Below are positions 1 to 7,304 of a stretch of DNA of 29,138 nucleotides, piece by piece. The notes beneath the pieces were generated by a model. That model searched no databases, was not told the DNA's origin, and saw only the letters and a list, made by a program, of their open reading frames with translations. Position 1 is the first letter of the stretch. Each line of letters begins with the position of its first letter. The DNA is from DATIJP01 sp964569185. GTDB lineage: Bacteria > Chlamydiota > Chlamydiia > Chlamydiales > Rhabdochlamydiaceae. The translations under genes and the position numbers were made by a program. The stretch is from positions 1 to 29,138 of the forward strand of contig CAZMTP010000015.1 in assembly GCA_964569185.1 (NCBI GenBank), written 5' to 3'.

Positions 1-139
1 GTGTAACGAGGGCTTCTAGGGATTGGATACCCAGGCTATCTATTCCGAGAGCCAATTTTAAACGGGTTTTTAGAGGAACTTGTCTCAGCCTGCCCGACAG
101 TGAGACGAGCTTAACAAAAAGGCGCAATTCATCCAAGGC
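1..139 (-). other. Unassigned open stretch running off the left edge
   Basis: Reading leftward on the minus strand from the TAG at 140-142, one frame stays open for about 46 codons to the window edge. It gives a leucine-rich, amphipathic peptide (begins ALDELRLFVKLV, ends SLEALVT). There is no ATG in this frame; a TTG follows the stop by one codon. One plus-strand frame is also open over 3-143, so openness alone proves little. It could be the start or an internal piece of a helical protein, or part of a mobile element that truncated the neighbouring gene. I do not recognise it. Confidence 0.2.
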
Positions 140-162
140 CTAAAGTACTTGGTTTTCTTGCG

Positions 163-591
163 TCAGAAGCGGTGAATTGTTTCTTTTCCAACGGGTTTAC
201 CGTTTTGGTACATCGTGAATTCAATAGAGAACTTGTTGTCTCTGCACTTAAAACTTGCTGTATGATCTTTTGAAGAAGGCAACATCGACCAAAATAAACC
301 CATTCCATCTATGGTCTCATAAGAAGAACCTTGGAGGGGTTCCTGGTTTTCAACATCAATCGAACCCTCTTTATTTGCTTCGAAAAAGGCGTGTGAAGCC
401 CATTCTTCTCCTTTTTGATCGATTGCTTTTGCTTCTAATTCGATAATTTCAAGAGGAGGGAGCTGTTCAATATGGATTTTAACTTCTTGATCTAGCCTTT
501 TTTCAGATGGTTGGGTAATCGAAAGACGGGGAGTTTGACAAACAGCAACGGCTAGATAGCAAGCGACAAACAAAGATTGGACTACAAGCAT
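163..591 (-). CDS. Truncated BAAT-type protein (acyl-CoA thioesterase/amino-acid N-acyltransferase N-terminal domain only)
   Basis: The 142-residue product matches the N-terminal beta-sandwich domain of the acyl-CoA thioester hydrolase / bile-acid-CoA:amino acid N-acyltransferase family (Bile_Hydr_Trans). It has the typical order: ITQP near the N-terminus, an LPPLEIIELEAKA strand, a W-x-S-x-A-x-F segment, and the signature GMGLFWSMLP at about residues 96-105. Full members have about 400 residues, with a C-terminal alpha/beta-hydrolase domain carrying the Cys/Ser-Asp-His triad. Here the frame stops with TGA just after the N-terminal domain and no hydrolase domain follows in the remaining 162 bases. 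A hydrophobic N-terminus (residues 1-18) looks like a signal peptide, which is unusual for this family. A GAGGAAA ribosome-binding site precedes the ATG. It cannot be a complete enzyme; it is either a decayed gene or a stand-alone exported domain. Confidence 0.72.
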   Translation of the reverse strand: MLVVQSLFVACYLAVAVCQTPRLSITQPSEKRLDQEVKIHIEQLPPLEIIELEAKAIDQKGEEWASHAFFEANKEGSIDVENQEPLQGSSYETIDGMGLFWSMLPSSKDHTASFKCRDNKFSIEFTMYQNGKPVGKETIHRF

Positions 592-855
592 AATAATTTC
601 CTCGAGTAGAAGGGGCTCTATTTTGCCAAGTATTTGTTTCTTAGTCCATGTTAAATAATTTATTGGGTTTTTACTTTTTTATAATTAAAAATATTTTGAA
701 ATTAGGTAGATCTCTATATGTATGTCATTTCTTATAATGGAAGAGCTTTAGTGGATTTCAAGATTCACGCATAATAATCCAGAAATTTTTTTTAATATAC
801 CGAGCTCTAAAAGCAAGATGCTTTTAAAGCCGGCCAAGATGGAGGTAAATACCAA

Positions 856-1431
856 ATGATGCAAGAACCAATGTATGAGCATTCACGCACTTCAATGACC
901 ATAAATGCAAGACCCGCTATTTCCATTTATATTGCGGTCAGCATTGATGGCTATATTGCGCGCAAAGACGGTAGTTTGGATTGGCTTGATCGAGTAAGTG
1001 GATTTGATGATGATTACGGATTTCAAAAATTGATGGGTAGCATTGATGCTGTAATTTTAGGAAGGAAGACTTATGAGGTTGCTTCAACCATGCCTGATCC
1101 CTATCCAGAGAAAAGGATCATTGTCTTAAGTAACAACTTAGATTCTGTGAAAAATGGCATGGAGCTTTATAAAGGTGATTTGATGAACCTTGTTGTTAAA
1201 TTACATAGAGATGGAATCAAACACATCTGGGTCGATGGAGGGTCTACGGTCTCTCAATTTCTCTCGTTGCAGCTTGTAGATGAGATGACATTGTCTGTTA
1301 TTCCTGTCATTCTTGGGTCGGGAATCCCTTTATTCCATGTGATAGGGAAAGAAATTTCTTGTCGTTTGATCTCTTCGGAGTCTTACCGTAGTGGACTTGT
1401 CCAGTTGCATTATGAAATCATGATGAAGTAA
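856..1431 (+). CDS. Dihydrofolate reductase-like / RibD C-terminal domain protein
   Basis: A 191-residue protein of the DHFR-like superfamily resembling the RibD C-terminal reductase domain and the small YwjB/YyaP-type proteins. The core begins around residue 22 with ISIYIAVSIDGYIARKDGSL. It continues with a VILGRKTYEV segment, which binds the NADPH phosphates in this family, then IIVLSNN, the glycine-rich HIWVDGGSTV, and the C-terminal PVILGSGIPLF strand-turn. These are the standard landmarks in standard order, so the fold call is strong. The substrate (a pterin, a riboflavin precursor or something else) cannot be read. The first 20 residues are an extra tail. GGAGG at 841-845, ten bases before the ATG, supports the 856 start. 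The next gene is convergent and ends 6 bases away. Confidence 0.85.
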   Translation: MMQEPMYEHSRTSMTINARPAISIYIAVSIDGYIARKDGSLDWLDRVSGFDDDYGFQKLMGSIDAVILGRKTYEVASTMPDPYPEKRIIVLSNNLDSVKNGMELYKGDLMNLVVKLHRDGIKHIWVDGGSTVSQFLSLQLVDEMTLSVIPVILGSGIPLFHVIGKEISCRLISSESYRSGLVQLHYEIMMK

Positions 1432-1437
1432 TGTGAT

Positions 1438-2334
1438 CTAATTCTTCTTGATATCTATTAAAAAGTCCTCTATCAGTTGATGCAGCTGATCTGCCTGATG
1501 GACAGGAAGAGCATGCTGGGCATGTTCAATGAATTCTATCTTTCCATGCCATAAATTGCGATAATTTAGGTGAGTGATGTAGTTGAGTCCTAAAGCAGGA
1601 TCTTCTCTCCCGACAACTATGGCTAGAGGGATAGTCAGATTGTTTACGATTTCTGTCTCATCGATCCCTTTGCCAGCTAAAACAGATTCAGCCATTTTTG
1701 AGCGGGATTTTCCATCTGTTTTCATCGCATCTTCAATCATAAAATAAACAGAAGGATTTTCTACATTAAATCCACAAGTGCTCATATATTGCTTTGCTTG
1801 CGATTCACTCAGCGCATTTGGATAAGCTGCAAAACTGCCTTCATAGGGAGGATAGGCTTTAAATACCTCGTTTGAATATTTCATAGGAGCGCAGGAGACC
1901 AACATGATCCCTTTGATCGGATCTTTTGAAATCTGAGTCCATTGCAAAGCGATGTTACCCCCTAAAGAATATCCAATAATTGCAAATGGGCCGAGTTCCA
2001 GATGATTCACTATTTCATGAATGACAGAGGCGTACCCAGGTATTGCGTAAGTGTTGTCAGGGTCATCTGGACAACTACTTCTCCCATGTCCTGGAAGATC
2101 CACCGAAATCATCCTATAGTGATTGCGAAAGGCCGCTATTTGTTTTTTAAACACTTCAGAAGAACATGAGTTGCCATGTATAAGAACAACTGGAAACCCT
2201 GGTCCGCCCGTATCCACATAAGCAATCATTCCATGCGAAGTTTTAAAAGTTTTATATTGTAGAAAATGCCTTTCTTTCATACAGACAGAAATTTGAGAAT
2301 TAAAATAGATCTCAGTTTGCGGTTTCACGTCCAT
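1438..2334 (-). CDS. Alpha/beta-fold hydrolase
   Basis: A 298-residue serine hydrolase of the alpha/beta superfamily. The oxyanion-hole motif VVLIHGN lies at about residues 49-55, the DLPGHGRS loop at 79-86 and the nucleophile elbow GYSLGG at 121-126, giving Ser123. The acid is probably Asp245 in VGREDPALG and the base His274 in HALPVHQAD. All triad residues are present and the length is normal. The lid region between about 150 and 225 is family-specific and gives no substrate. The protein resembles esterase, lactonase or C-C hydrolase types, but a particular substrate cannot be justified. No signal peptide is visible, so it is probably cytosolic. AAGG lies 6 bases upstream of the ATG. Confidence 0.85.
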   Translation of the reverse strand: MDVKPQTEIYFNSQISVCMKERHFLQYKTFKTSHGMIAYVDTGGPGFPVVLIHGNSCSSEVFKKQIAAFRNHYRMISVDLPGHGRSSCPDDPDNTYAIPGYASVIHEIVNHLELGPFAIIGYSLGGNIALQWTQISKDPIKGIMLVSCAPMKYSNEVFKAYPPYEGSFAAYPNALSESQAKQYMSTCGFNVENPSVYFMIEDAMKTDGKSRSKMAESVLAGKGIDETEIVNNLTIPLAIVVGREDPALGLNYITHLNYRNLWHGKIEFIEHAQHALPVHQADQLHQLIEDFLIDIKKN

Positions 2335-2447
2335 CTTAGCCTTGGGGTGAGATCTTTTCCATTGTATTGGTTTTTTCTAGACGGGTTTTTCATTTAAAAT
2401 TTCTAATCAGGATGAGGAATCCCTCTCTATTCAACAAGAATCTGTTA

Positions 2448-2765
2448 TTATTTAAATGTTTTTTTTCTTGTTCGCCTTGCAGTTGTCTTTCGTGCAAGTC
2501 TACTAATAGGACGTTTTAAATCAGGGATGTTTTTGCTCATCTTAAATAAAACGTTTGGACAAAAATCGACTTCATTTGGCCAACAAATGGTGTGACCGTC
2601 ACATGAAACTTTTTTAAATAAATCAATATTTAAAAGCTCTCTAACAATCCCTTTTGATTTTTTTAACATTAACTCTAAATCAACAATTCGTTTAGAGCCC
2701 TCGTTAAAAATAAGTTCTACCTTATAACCTTCCAAGTATTTTGCTCTTTTTATTCTGTATAGCAT
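2448..2765 (-). CDS. DUF2442 domain protein with basic C-terminal tail
   Basis: A 105-residue protein resembling the DUF2442 family. It has a strand pair (YKVELIFNEGSKRIVDLELM), a central helix and the characteristic ICWPNEVDFCPNVLF end at about residues 60-74. Residues 84-105 form a very basic tail (ARKTTARRTRKKTFK), which may contact nucleic acid or may simply be a read-through. In many genomes DUF2442 genes sit directly behind a DUF4160 gene and the pair is often discussed as toxin-antitoxin-like. Here the partner survives only as the damaged remnant immediately upstream. Function is unknown and the gene may be in decay together with its partner. Confidence 0.65.
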   Translation of the reverse strand: MLYRIKRAKYLEGYKVELIFNEGSKRIVDLELMLKKSKGIVRELLNIDLFKKVSCDGHTICWPNEVDFCPNVLFKMSKNIPDLKRPISRLARKTTARRTRKKTFK

Positions 2766-2766
2766 A

Positions 2767-2884
2767 TTAATTTAGTCCTTTGGCTTCATGACTTCCATAA
2801 ATAGCGTGGAAATGTGGTGGGGCGTGATCATAAAAATACATGCGGATAATAATCGCAAAAAATAAATCTACTTATCTCTGGCAT
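2767..2884 (-). pseudogene. Frameshifted, shortened DUF4160 remnant
   Basis: On the minus strand an ATG at 2884 opens MPEISRF, the usual DUF4160 N-terminus. Reading then shifts by one base at a T-rich run (TTTATTTTTTGCG, near 2855-2866) into a frame giving AIIIRMYFYDHAPPHFHAIY and then GSHEAKGLN before a TAA at 2767-2769. The segment IRMYFYDH-PPHFHA-YG is the hallmark of DUF4160. Neither frame alone yields the protein: the first stops after 18 codons and the second lacks a start. The C-terminal half of the usual 80-90 residue domain is also missing. The stop lies 2 bases before the DUF2442 start, matching the normal gene order of this pair. A sequencing error could explain the shift but not the missing C-terminus. 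Confidence 0.7.
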
Positions 2885-3075
2885 GCGCGCAATTGTATTC
2901 AATTTTTTGAACTATATCAAGTGAATCCCGGAGTTTGCCTGGGCACGGGCACGTGGGATCCAAGTTCAAAAGAAATTCGCATCATAATAAGACATTTTAG
3001 AATCTGGCTTAGTAATTGCAGTAAATTGCCAAGTGCTCTAACATCTTTGCAAAATTAATAAATCGGAGATAGATA

Positions 3076-3696
3076 ATGACTAAATTAATACATAAAAGAG
3101 TCGGTTTTTCTGTGCTTACAGCTATGACAACCCTTGTTTTTCTGGCAGGGTGTGCGAGCTATTCCGCGGCTTCCTTAAATAGTCTTGAAACAGCACTCGT
3201 AGGCATTTCTTCTACAGATTCTGTATTAGCTACTTCTAAAGTGTTTAATAAAGCCGATTGTAAACGTTTTCTGGACCGTAATGTGATCGGCAAAGGATAC
3301 CAACCTGTACAGGTCTACATTAAGAACAACTCAGATAAAAGTTATCTATTCTCACTCAGCCGTGTCAGTTTGCCCTGTGTCGCTTCTGAAGAGGTGGCCA
3401 AGAGAGTCCATACTTCCACTGTGGGACGTGCCGTGGGATATGGAGTGGCTTCTCTTTTTGTATGGCCAATGATTGTTCCTGCCATTGTTGACGGGATTAA
3501 GTCTGCTGAAGCCAATGAACATCTGGATTATGATTTTGCAGCAAAAACTGCGCGCGATCAGATGATTTTGCCCCATTCCAATATGAACACTGTTTTGTTT
3601 GTTCCAGTTAATAATTTCCAAGAGGCCTTTACGATCACTTTAATCGAAGAAGGAACGGGAAAAACAAAAGAGATCACTCTCGGACAGAATTCGTAA
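3076..3696 (+). CDS. Putative lipoprotein, unknown function
   Basis: A 206-residue protein with a clear lipoprotein signal: basic N-terminus (KLIHKR), hydrophobic stretch, and lipobox LAGC with the acylated cysteine at residue 26. The mature part has a beta-rich segment (YQPVQVYIKNNSDKSYLFSL, about 75-94), a hydrophobic glycine/alanine stretch around 118-136 (VGYGVASLFVWPMIVPAIVD) that could be a membrane-inserting hairpin or a second membrane segment, and a C-terminal beta segment (VLFVPVNNFQEAFTITLIEE). I do not recognise the family. A GGAG lies 9 bases before the ATG. It is probably anchored in the periplasm or outer membrane. The following gene starts 13 bases after its stop, so the two may be cotranscribed. 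Confidence 0.75.
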   Translation: MTKLIHKRVGFSVLTAMTTLVFLAGCASYSAASLNSLETALVGISSTDSVLATSKVFNKADCKRFLDRNVIGKGYQPVQVYIKNNSDKSYLFSLSRVSLPCVASEEVAKRVHTSTVGRAVGYGVASLFVWPMIVPAIVDGIKSAEANEHLDYDFAAKTARDQMILPHSNMNTVLFVPVNNFQEAFTITLIEEGTGKTKEITLGQNS

Positions 3697-3709
3697 GTTT
3701 CAGGGATAG

Positions 3710-4810
3710 ATGTCAATCGTTCGATTAATAATAGAGAGTTGGTGGCGTACAATTCCTATGCCCCCTGTACATAGGGAGAAAAAATCTGATAAAGGTGGCC
3801 AAAAAGAAGTCACGCAACAAATTCATCCTGTGTTGCGTAAACCCTCACTTCATCATTCCGTTTCGGATACAAGTTTATCTAAAAGAGCGTCTCTTGAAGA
3901 AGTTTCGGAAATAATGGATGAACTTTATCAGTCTGTTCAGGCTAGGAAACTTAGTCAGGCTGCAAATCCTAATCTCATGCAAAAAATAAAAACGAAATGT
4001 GAGAAGTGGGATGTAACTGTTATTGATGATTTAGATACAATGAACAATAACTTGCATGGTGTCATGGCTCTGGATATTTTTCGATCCATGATATTTAATT
4101 TCGAAAAGTTAAATTTATTAGATTGCGATGAGGTGAATAAAGAAACTATTCTAAACCGCCTCTATTCTTTGTCTTATGACGAATTTCCTAAAAATGATGT
4201 TTTTGTACTTATGAAGGAGTTTGCAAAATATCCTTCTCTAGGTTCATTTTTCAAAGCTCTAATGCCCAAAATCTGTCATGGTTATCAAGAACTTTTATCT
4301 GTTGCCATGAACAACAGCAATTTAGATGCTATAGATGCTTTATTAAGTTCCAAAGAAGATATTCATAAATTCATTTCCCAGGATAAATGGTTGCCTCTTA
4401 TTGCTTTATCTGTAGAGCAATCTGATGAAGTGCATCTGGCATTTGAAGGAATGGTAGTTTGTTTGACACCAGAGAATCAATTGGTGGTCTTTGACCATTT
4501 ATATAAAAAAAAGCACTGGAGGGCCTTAGAAGCTCTTTTTTGTATTCCACCGTTTCTAAGGGCGTTAGGATCGTCTTTAGAGAACTATAAAGAAGAGATC
4601 GATACACTTGCACAGTTCTGTATTCAAGATAGCCAGTACAAAGATTTTTTTATGAATCTGCATCCTTTTTTAGAAAAGGCAAAATACCGCGAATATGCAG
4701 AGAAAGCCGCAAAGCATGGAAACGAAATTGGTCAGACGATCGTTTTAACTGGCAACAGAGCCAGGCCAAAAGAAGTTTTTTTAGCGCAACGCCTTTTTAG
4801 GAGTTATTAG
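3710..4810 (+). CDS. Helical protein of unknown function
   Basis: A 366-residue protein I do not recognise. The first 70 residues are polar, basic and Ser/Pro-containing with low-complexity character (for example KPSLHHSVSDTSLSKRAS), suggesting a disordered N-terminus. The rest is a series of short leucine-rich amphipathic helices without transmembrane segments, compatible with an alpha-solenoid or helical bundle. A disordered N-terminus followed by a helical body is seen in many chlamydial secreted effectors, but no motif here proves secretion. AGGG sits just before the ATG at 3710; an in-frame ATG at 3758 is the alternative start. The stop overlaps the stop of the convergent Gly/His-rich gene. 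Confidence 0.6.
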   Translation: MSIVRLIIESWWRTIPMPPVHREKKSDKGGQKEVTQQIHPVLRKPSLHHSVSDTSLSKRASLEEVSEIMDELYQSVQARKLSQAANPNLMQKIKTKCEKWDVTVIDDLDTMNNNLHGVMALDIFRSMIFNFEKLNLLDCDEVNKETILNRLYSLSYDEFPKNDVFVLMKEFAKYPSLGSFFKALMPKICHGYQELLSVAMNNSNLDAIDALLSSKEDIHKFISQDKWLPLIALSVEQSDEVHLAFEGMVVCLTPENQLVVFDHLYKKKHWRALEALFCIPPFLRALGSSLENYKEEIDTLAQFCIQDSQYKDFFMNLHPFLEKAKYREYAEKAAKHGNEIGQTIVLTGNRARPKEVFLAQRLFRSY

Positions 4811-5238
4811 TGATGGTGTCCGCCACCATGGTGACCTCCACCATGATGTCCTCCACCATGATGGCCCCCTCCACGGTGTCCACCGCGATGGCCTCCATGA
4901 TGTCCATGCCCCCAACCTCTTCCCCAACCTCTTCCCCATCCCCAATAGGGACCACCCCAATAGTAGCCTCCATAAGGATAATAGTAGCAGTAAGGATTGT
5001 TGTAATAGACGCCATAAGGACCTGGGCCATAATAAAATCCAAAAGAATAGGGCGGGCCATAATAATAACCTGGACCGTAACCAGGAGCGCAATAAGGATA
5101 ACTACCACCATAGTAGCCACCCCCACCTCCAGAAATCCCAATACCAACTCCTACAGCTGCAATCTCTTGATTCCTTTCCTTTGCTTGAATAGAAATGCAT
5201 AAGAGTACAGCGAAACCAATAGTTGTTAATATTTTCAT
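4807..5238 (-). CDS. Secreted Gly/Tyr-rich protein with His-Gly repeat tail
   Basis: A 143-residue low-complexity protein. Residues 1-19 form a signal peptide ending ISIQA. The mature chain opens with a glycine-rich stretch (VGVGIGISGGGGGYYGG) and continues with a Tyr/Pro/Gly segment rich in YYYGP, YYYPYGGYYW and GPYWGWGRGW units. It ends in about seven imperfect repeats of the type HRGG or HHGGG, finishing HHH. The histidine tail could bind Ni, Zn or Cu ions; the aromatic/glycine part resembles adhesive or structural cell-surface proteins. Neither role is shown. Overlapping open frames on both strands (up to 130 residues) arise from the repeat composition. The reading given here is the only one with a signal peptide and coherent composition. 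Confidence 0.7.
   Translation of the reverse strand: MKILTTIGFAVLLCISIQAKERNQEIAAVGVGIGISGGGGGYYGGSYPYCAPGYGPGYYYGPPYSFGFYYGPGPYGVYYNNPYCYYYPYGGYYWGGPYWGWGRGWGRGWGHGHHGGHRGGHRGGGHHGGGHHGGGHHGGGHHH
4812..4905. repeat. Short tandem repeats encoding the His-Gly tail
   Basis: The plus strand shows degenerate repeats built on CCACCATG, about every 15 bases (for example TCCGCCACCATGGTGACC, TCCACCATGATGTCC), continuing as TCCACGGTG/CCACCGCGATG. On the coding (minus) strand they encode the repeated His-His-Gly-Gly-Gly units. Such repeats can change copy number by replication slippage, so tail length may vary between strains. Confidence 0.6.
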
Positions 5239-5305
5239 ATTTAACCTATATTACCCTGTAATTTTTAATATAGTTTATTTTTCATTTAATTTTAAATGAA
5301 ATTAA

Positions 5306-5971
5306 TTAGTTATGATTAACTTGTTGAGGCTTTAAAAGTTCAATCAGAAGCTTTCCCCACTCTTTCTTTTCGACTGAGGATCGAAGAGTGGCGGGATCGC
5401 GCTCTACTTCTGCAGCGAATTCGGGTAAATAAGCCAAGAGATGGTCATGGGGCTGTTTGTTGAATGATGCCTCTAGGTTTTCAATAAAACTATTCCAAAT
5501 CGTTTGGATCCAGGCCTCTTGTACTTTTACAAGGTCGTTTTTTAGATCTGTTGTAAGTAGCTCTTTTAAAAATTTAAAAGGATGCACATGTCTAATTTTT
5601 TTGCCTTTCTCATCTAATTCGTTATTAAAAAGTAGATTCCAGGGTGTTGATGTGTTTGCCGACAGGATATGTAAAACAGAACGAATATCAGATTTATCGG
5701 CATCTGAAGGTTCAAAAGAAGCATACCCAGCGACGGTCTCTTTTTTTGGTTCTATTGCAATGACTAAAGCAGGAGTTGGAGGAGCAGGGGAAAAGAAATA
5801 ACGGTAGAGTTCTAGGCATTGCTGATAGATATAAAGGAAAAAGGCCCATAAGGTCCCAGGAATAGAAGGGGATTCTATGGAAGAGGGTTGGTTTAAAGGG
5901 GGCCGATGCACAGGGCCCGTAGGTTCCAAAGATGTTGGAGAAGAAGGGAGCCCAACTTTTTCTATTTCCAT
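5306..5971 (-). CDS. Unknown protein with proline-rich N-terminus and one membrane segment
   Basis: A 221-residue protein without a recognised family. Residues 1-38 are Pro/Ser-rich and probably disordered. Residues about 40-60 (TLWAFFLYIYQQCLELYRYFF) are strongly hydrophobic and aromatic and may be a membrane anchor. A second proline patch (SPAPPTPA) follows. The remainder, from about residue 88, is helical with conserved-looking segments HPFKFLKELLTTDLKND and WIQTIWNSFIENLE. No convincing ribosome-binding site is seen before the ATG at 5971. The divergent ferredoxin gene starts 47 bases away. The layout (disordered N-terminus, single membrane segment, helical domain) would fit a host- or inclusion-facing protein, but this is inference. 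Confidence 0.55.
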   Translation of the reverse strand: MEIEKVGLPSSPTSLEPTGPVHRPPLNQPSSIESPSIPGTLWAFFLYIYQQCLELYRYFFSPAPPTPALVIAIEPKKETVAGYASFEPSDADKSDIRSVLHILSANTSTPWNLLFNNELDEKGKKIRHVHPFKFLKELLTTDLKNDLVKVQEAWIQTIWNSFIENLEASFNKQPHDHLLAYLPEFAAEVERDPATLRSSVEKKEWGKLLIELLKPQQVNHN

Positions 5972-6018
5972 GGTTCAAATGATAGAGGAAAAATCCATTT
6001 TTCAATAAACTTGTTTCC

Positions 6019-6309
6019 ATGAAACATATCTTTCTATGTAGCGATCAGCGTCACCCTAAATGTTGTGCTTTGGAAGTGGGGTTGGAATCGTGGAATTTTC
6101 TTAAAAAAAGATTATTAGAACTAAATTTGGCGCCACCACAGATTTTACGAACTAAAGCGAACTGTCTCCAAGTTTGTAACAATGGCCCTATCGCTGTTGT
6201 CTATCCTGAAGGCATTTGGTATCACTCTTGCACTCCTGACGTTTTGGAGCAAATCATCCAAGAGCATCTCATTAAAGGTGAGCCAGTTAATTCTTATAGA
6301 ATCAAATAA
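6019..6309 (+). CDS. Thioredoxin-fold [2Fe-2S] ferredoxin
   Basis: A 96-residue (2Fe-2S) ferredoxin-like protein of the Shethna/NuoE-like thioredoxin-fold type. It starts KHIFLCSDQRHPKCC, with Cys7 and Cys15/16, and continues with a helix (FLKKRLLELNL). The second cysteine pair is Cys49 and Cys53 (ANCLQVCNNGP), followed by the usual AVVYPEGIWY strand and a final cysteine (Cys71, HSCTPD). Two cysteines in the first loop and C-x3-C in the second are the normal cluster ligands, so the protein should bind one cluster and act as a soluble cytosolic electron carrier. Redox partners are not evident from the neighbours. Confidence 0.85.
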   Translation: MKHIFLCSDQRHPKCCALEVGLESWNFLKKRLLELNLAPPQILRTKANCLQVCNNGPIAVVYPEGIWYHSCTPDVLEQIIQEHLIKGEPVNSYRIK

Positions 6310-6339
6310 AATTTTAGTTATTAACTAATTTTAGTTAAA

Positions 6340-6368
6340 TTGATTTTTATTCTGCAATAATCTATTAT
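6340..6368 (+). promoter_or_regulatory. Sigma70/sigma66-type promoter of the RDD gene
   Basis: TTGATT (6340-6345) and TATTAT (6363-6368) are separated by 17 bases and lie directly before the gene at 6378. Only 9 bases separate the -10 box from the ATG, so transcription would start about 3 bases before the start codon. No ribosome-binding site is visible. The region just upstream contains repeated TTAGTTA/TTAACTAA elements that could form a small hairpin. Confidence 0.5.
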
Positions 6369-6377
6369 TTTCGCATC

Positions 6378-7304
6378 ATGAATAATAATGAAAAAAAACC
6401 TTTGTTTTACCAATTGTTTGCGGGTCTATTAGATTATTCTCTATTTTTTCTATTTGGATCCTGCTTTTCTTTAGTTTTTCTTTATGCGCCGGATATCTAT
6501 TTTAACCTATTTTTCCCACTGGCGATCCCGTTATTGTGGGCGCCCATTGAGGCTTTTTTACTGGCCACTACCGGAACCACCCCTGGTAAAATGTTTTTTG
6601 GTCTTTCCATTTTAAATGAAGATGGCAGCAGACTTTCATGGCGGCAAGCACTTAAAAGAGCTTTTTTAATTGGGAAAAGACCAGGCAAGGTGTTCCGCTC
6701 CACTTTAAGGTTAAGACGCAAAATTTTCGGTGTGGTTTTGATTTTAGGCTCTATTTTTGGCGGAATGTTTGGAATTGCGATTAAAAACTTTAATGGGTTG
6801 AATGACCCGTTTGGACATCTTCCAGGATGGATAGACAGTTCTACAGCCAATGAACGTTTTACGATTGATTTTCCTAAAGATCCAGAATTGCAAACCAAGC
6901 AGCTGGATGTGCCTAAAGCAGGCCAGACGATTGACTATCAGGAATACAGCGTCGATGCAAAAGATCTGAACTATTCGGTCAGTTATGTGGATTTCCCTGG
7001 AAAATGGAGACTTTTGGGTTCGAATACGCTTCTTAAAAAATCGCTCGAGCTTTTTGTGGCCCATAACAAGGAGCCTCAAGAGCTTGTCAGCTTTGATTTC
7101 ACGAAACATAAACAGCATCCAGCGATCGACTTTGTGATCAAAAAAGAAGATCAAGACATTCATGGCCGTATTGTTCTTGTCGGGACCACTCTTTATAAGC
7201 TTGCCGTAGCATATCCTTCAGATATTGAAGAAAAGCTACATCATGGGCCATTTTTAGACTCTTTTGAAGCTAAATTTGGCGTGCCTGTTTATGTAGAAGA
7301 ATGA
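6378..7304 (+). CDS. RDD family membrane protein with C-terminal soluble domain
   Basis: A 308-residue protein. The N-terminal half is an RDD domain: FAGLLDY at about 14-20 stands for the Arg-Asp motif region, followed by membrane segments at about 18-36 and 42-64. The second signature TGTTPGKMFFGLSIL, with SWRQALKRA after it, lies at about 65-95, and a third membrane segment (KIFGVVLILGSIFGGMFGIAI) at about 114-134. The C-terminal 150 residues are soluble and probably extracytoplasmic. They begin at NERFTIDFPKDPELQTK and look like a beta-rich PsbP-like domain of the kind that starts FTIDFP. RDD proteins are small-molecule or ion transport-related membrane proteins of mostly unknown substrate. 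The stop abuts the convergent tgt stop with no gap. Confidence 0.8.
   Translation: MNNNEKKPLFYQLFAGLLDYSLFFLFGSCFSLVFLYAPDIYFNLFFPLAIPLLWAPIEAFLLATTGTTPGKMFFGLSILNEDGSRLSWRQALKRAFLIGKRPGKVFRSTLRLRRKIFGVVLILGSIFGGMFGIAIKNFNGLNDPFGHLPGWIDSSTANERFTIDFPKDPELQTKQLDVPKAGQTIDYQEYSVDAKDLNYSVSYVDFPGKWRLLGSNTLLKKSLELFVAHNKEPQELVSFDFTKHKQHPAIDFVIKKEDQDIHGRIVLVGTTLYKLAVAYPSDIEEKLHHGPFLDSFEAKFGVPVYVEE

Noticed and set aside
592..855. RNA gene in the AT-rich gap before the DHFR-like gene
   Set aside because: No tRNA cloverleaf, riboswitch core or strong hairpin could be recognised. It is treated as a plain intergenic region.
2840..3058. 72-residue plus-strand open frame
   Set aside because: It has no ribosome-binding site or recognisable composition, and its first part is antisense to the DUF4160 remnant, which explains the sequence better.
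4781..5202. Overlapping 103-, 116- and 130-residue open frames across the His-Gly gene
   Set aside because: They are shadows created by the repetitive, stop-poor sequence. Only the 4807-5238 frame has a signal peptide and a coherent protein.
5712..6020. 102-residue minus-strand frame over the start of the 5306-5971 gene
   Set aside because: It overlaps the longer frame with no independent start signal or family features, so it is a shadow.
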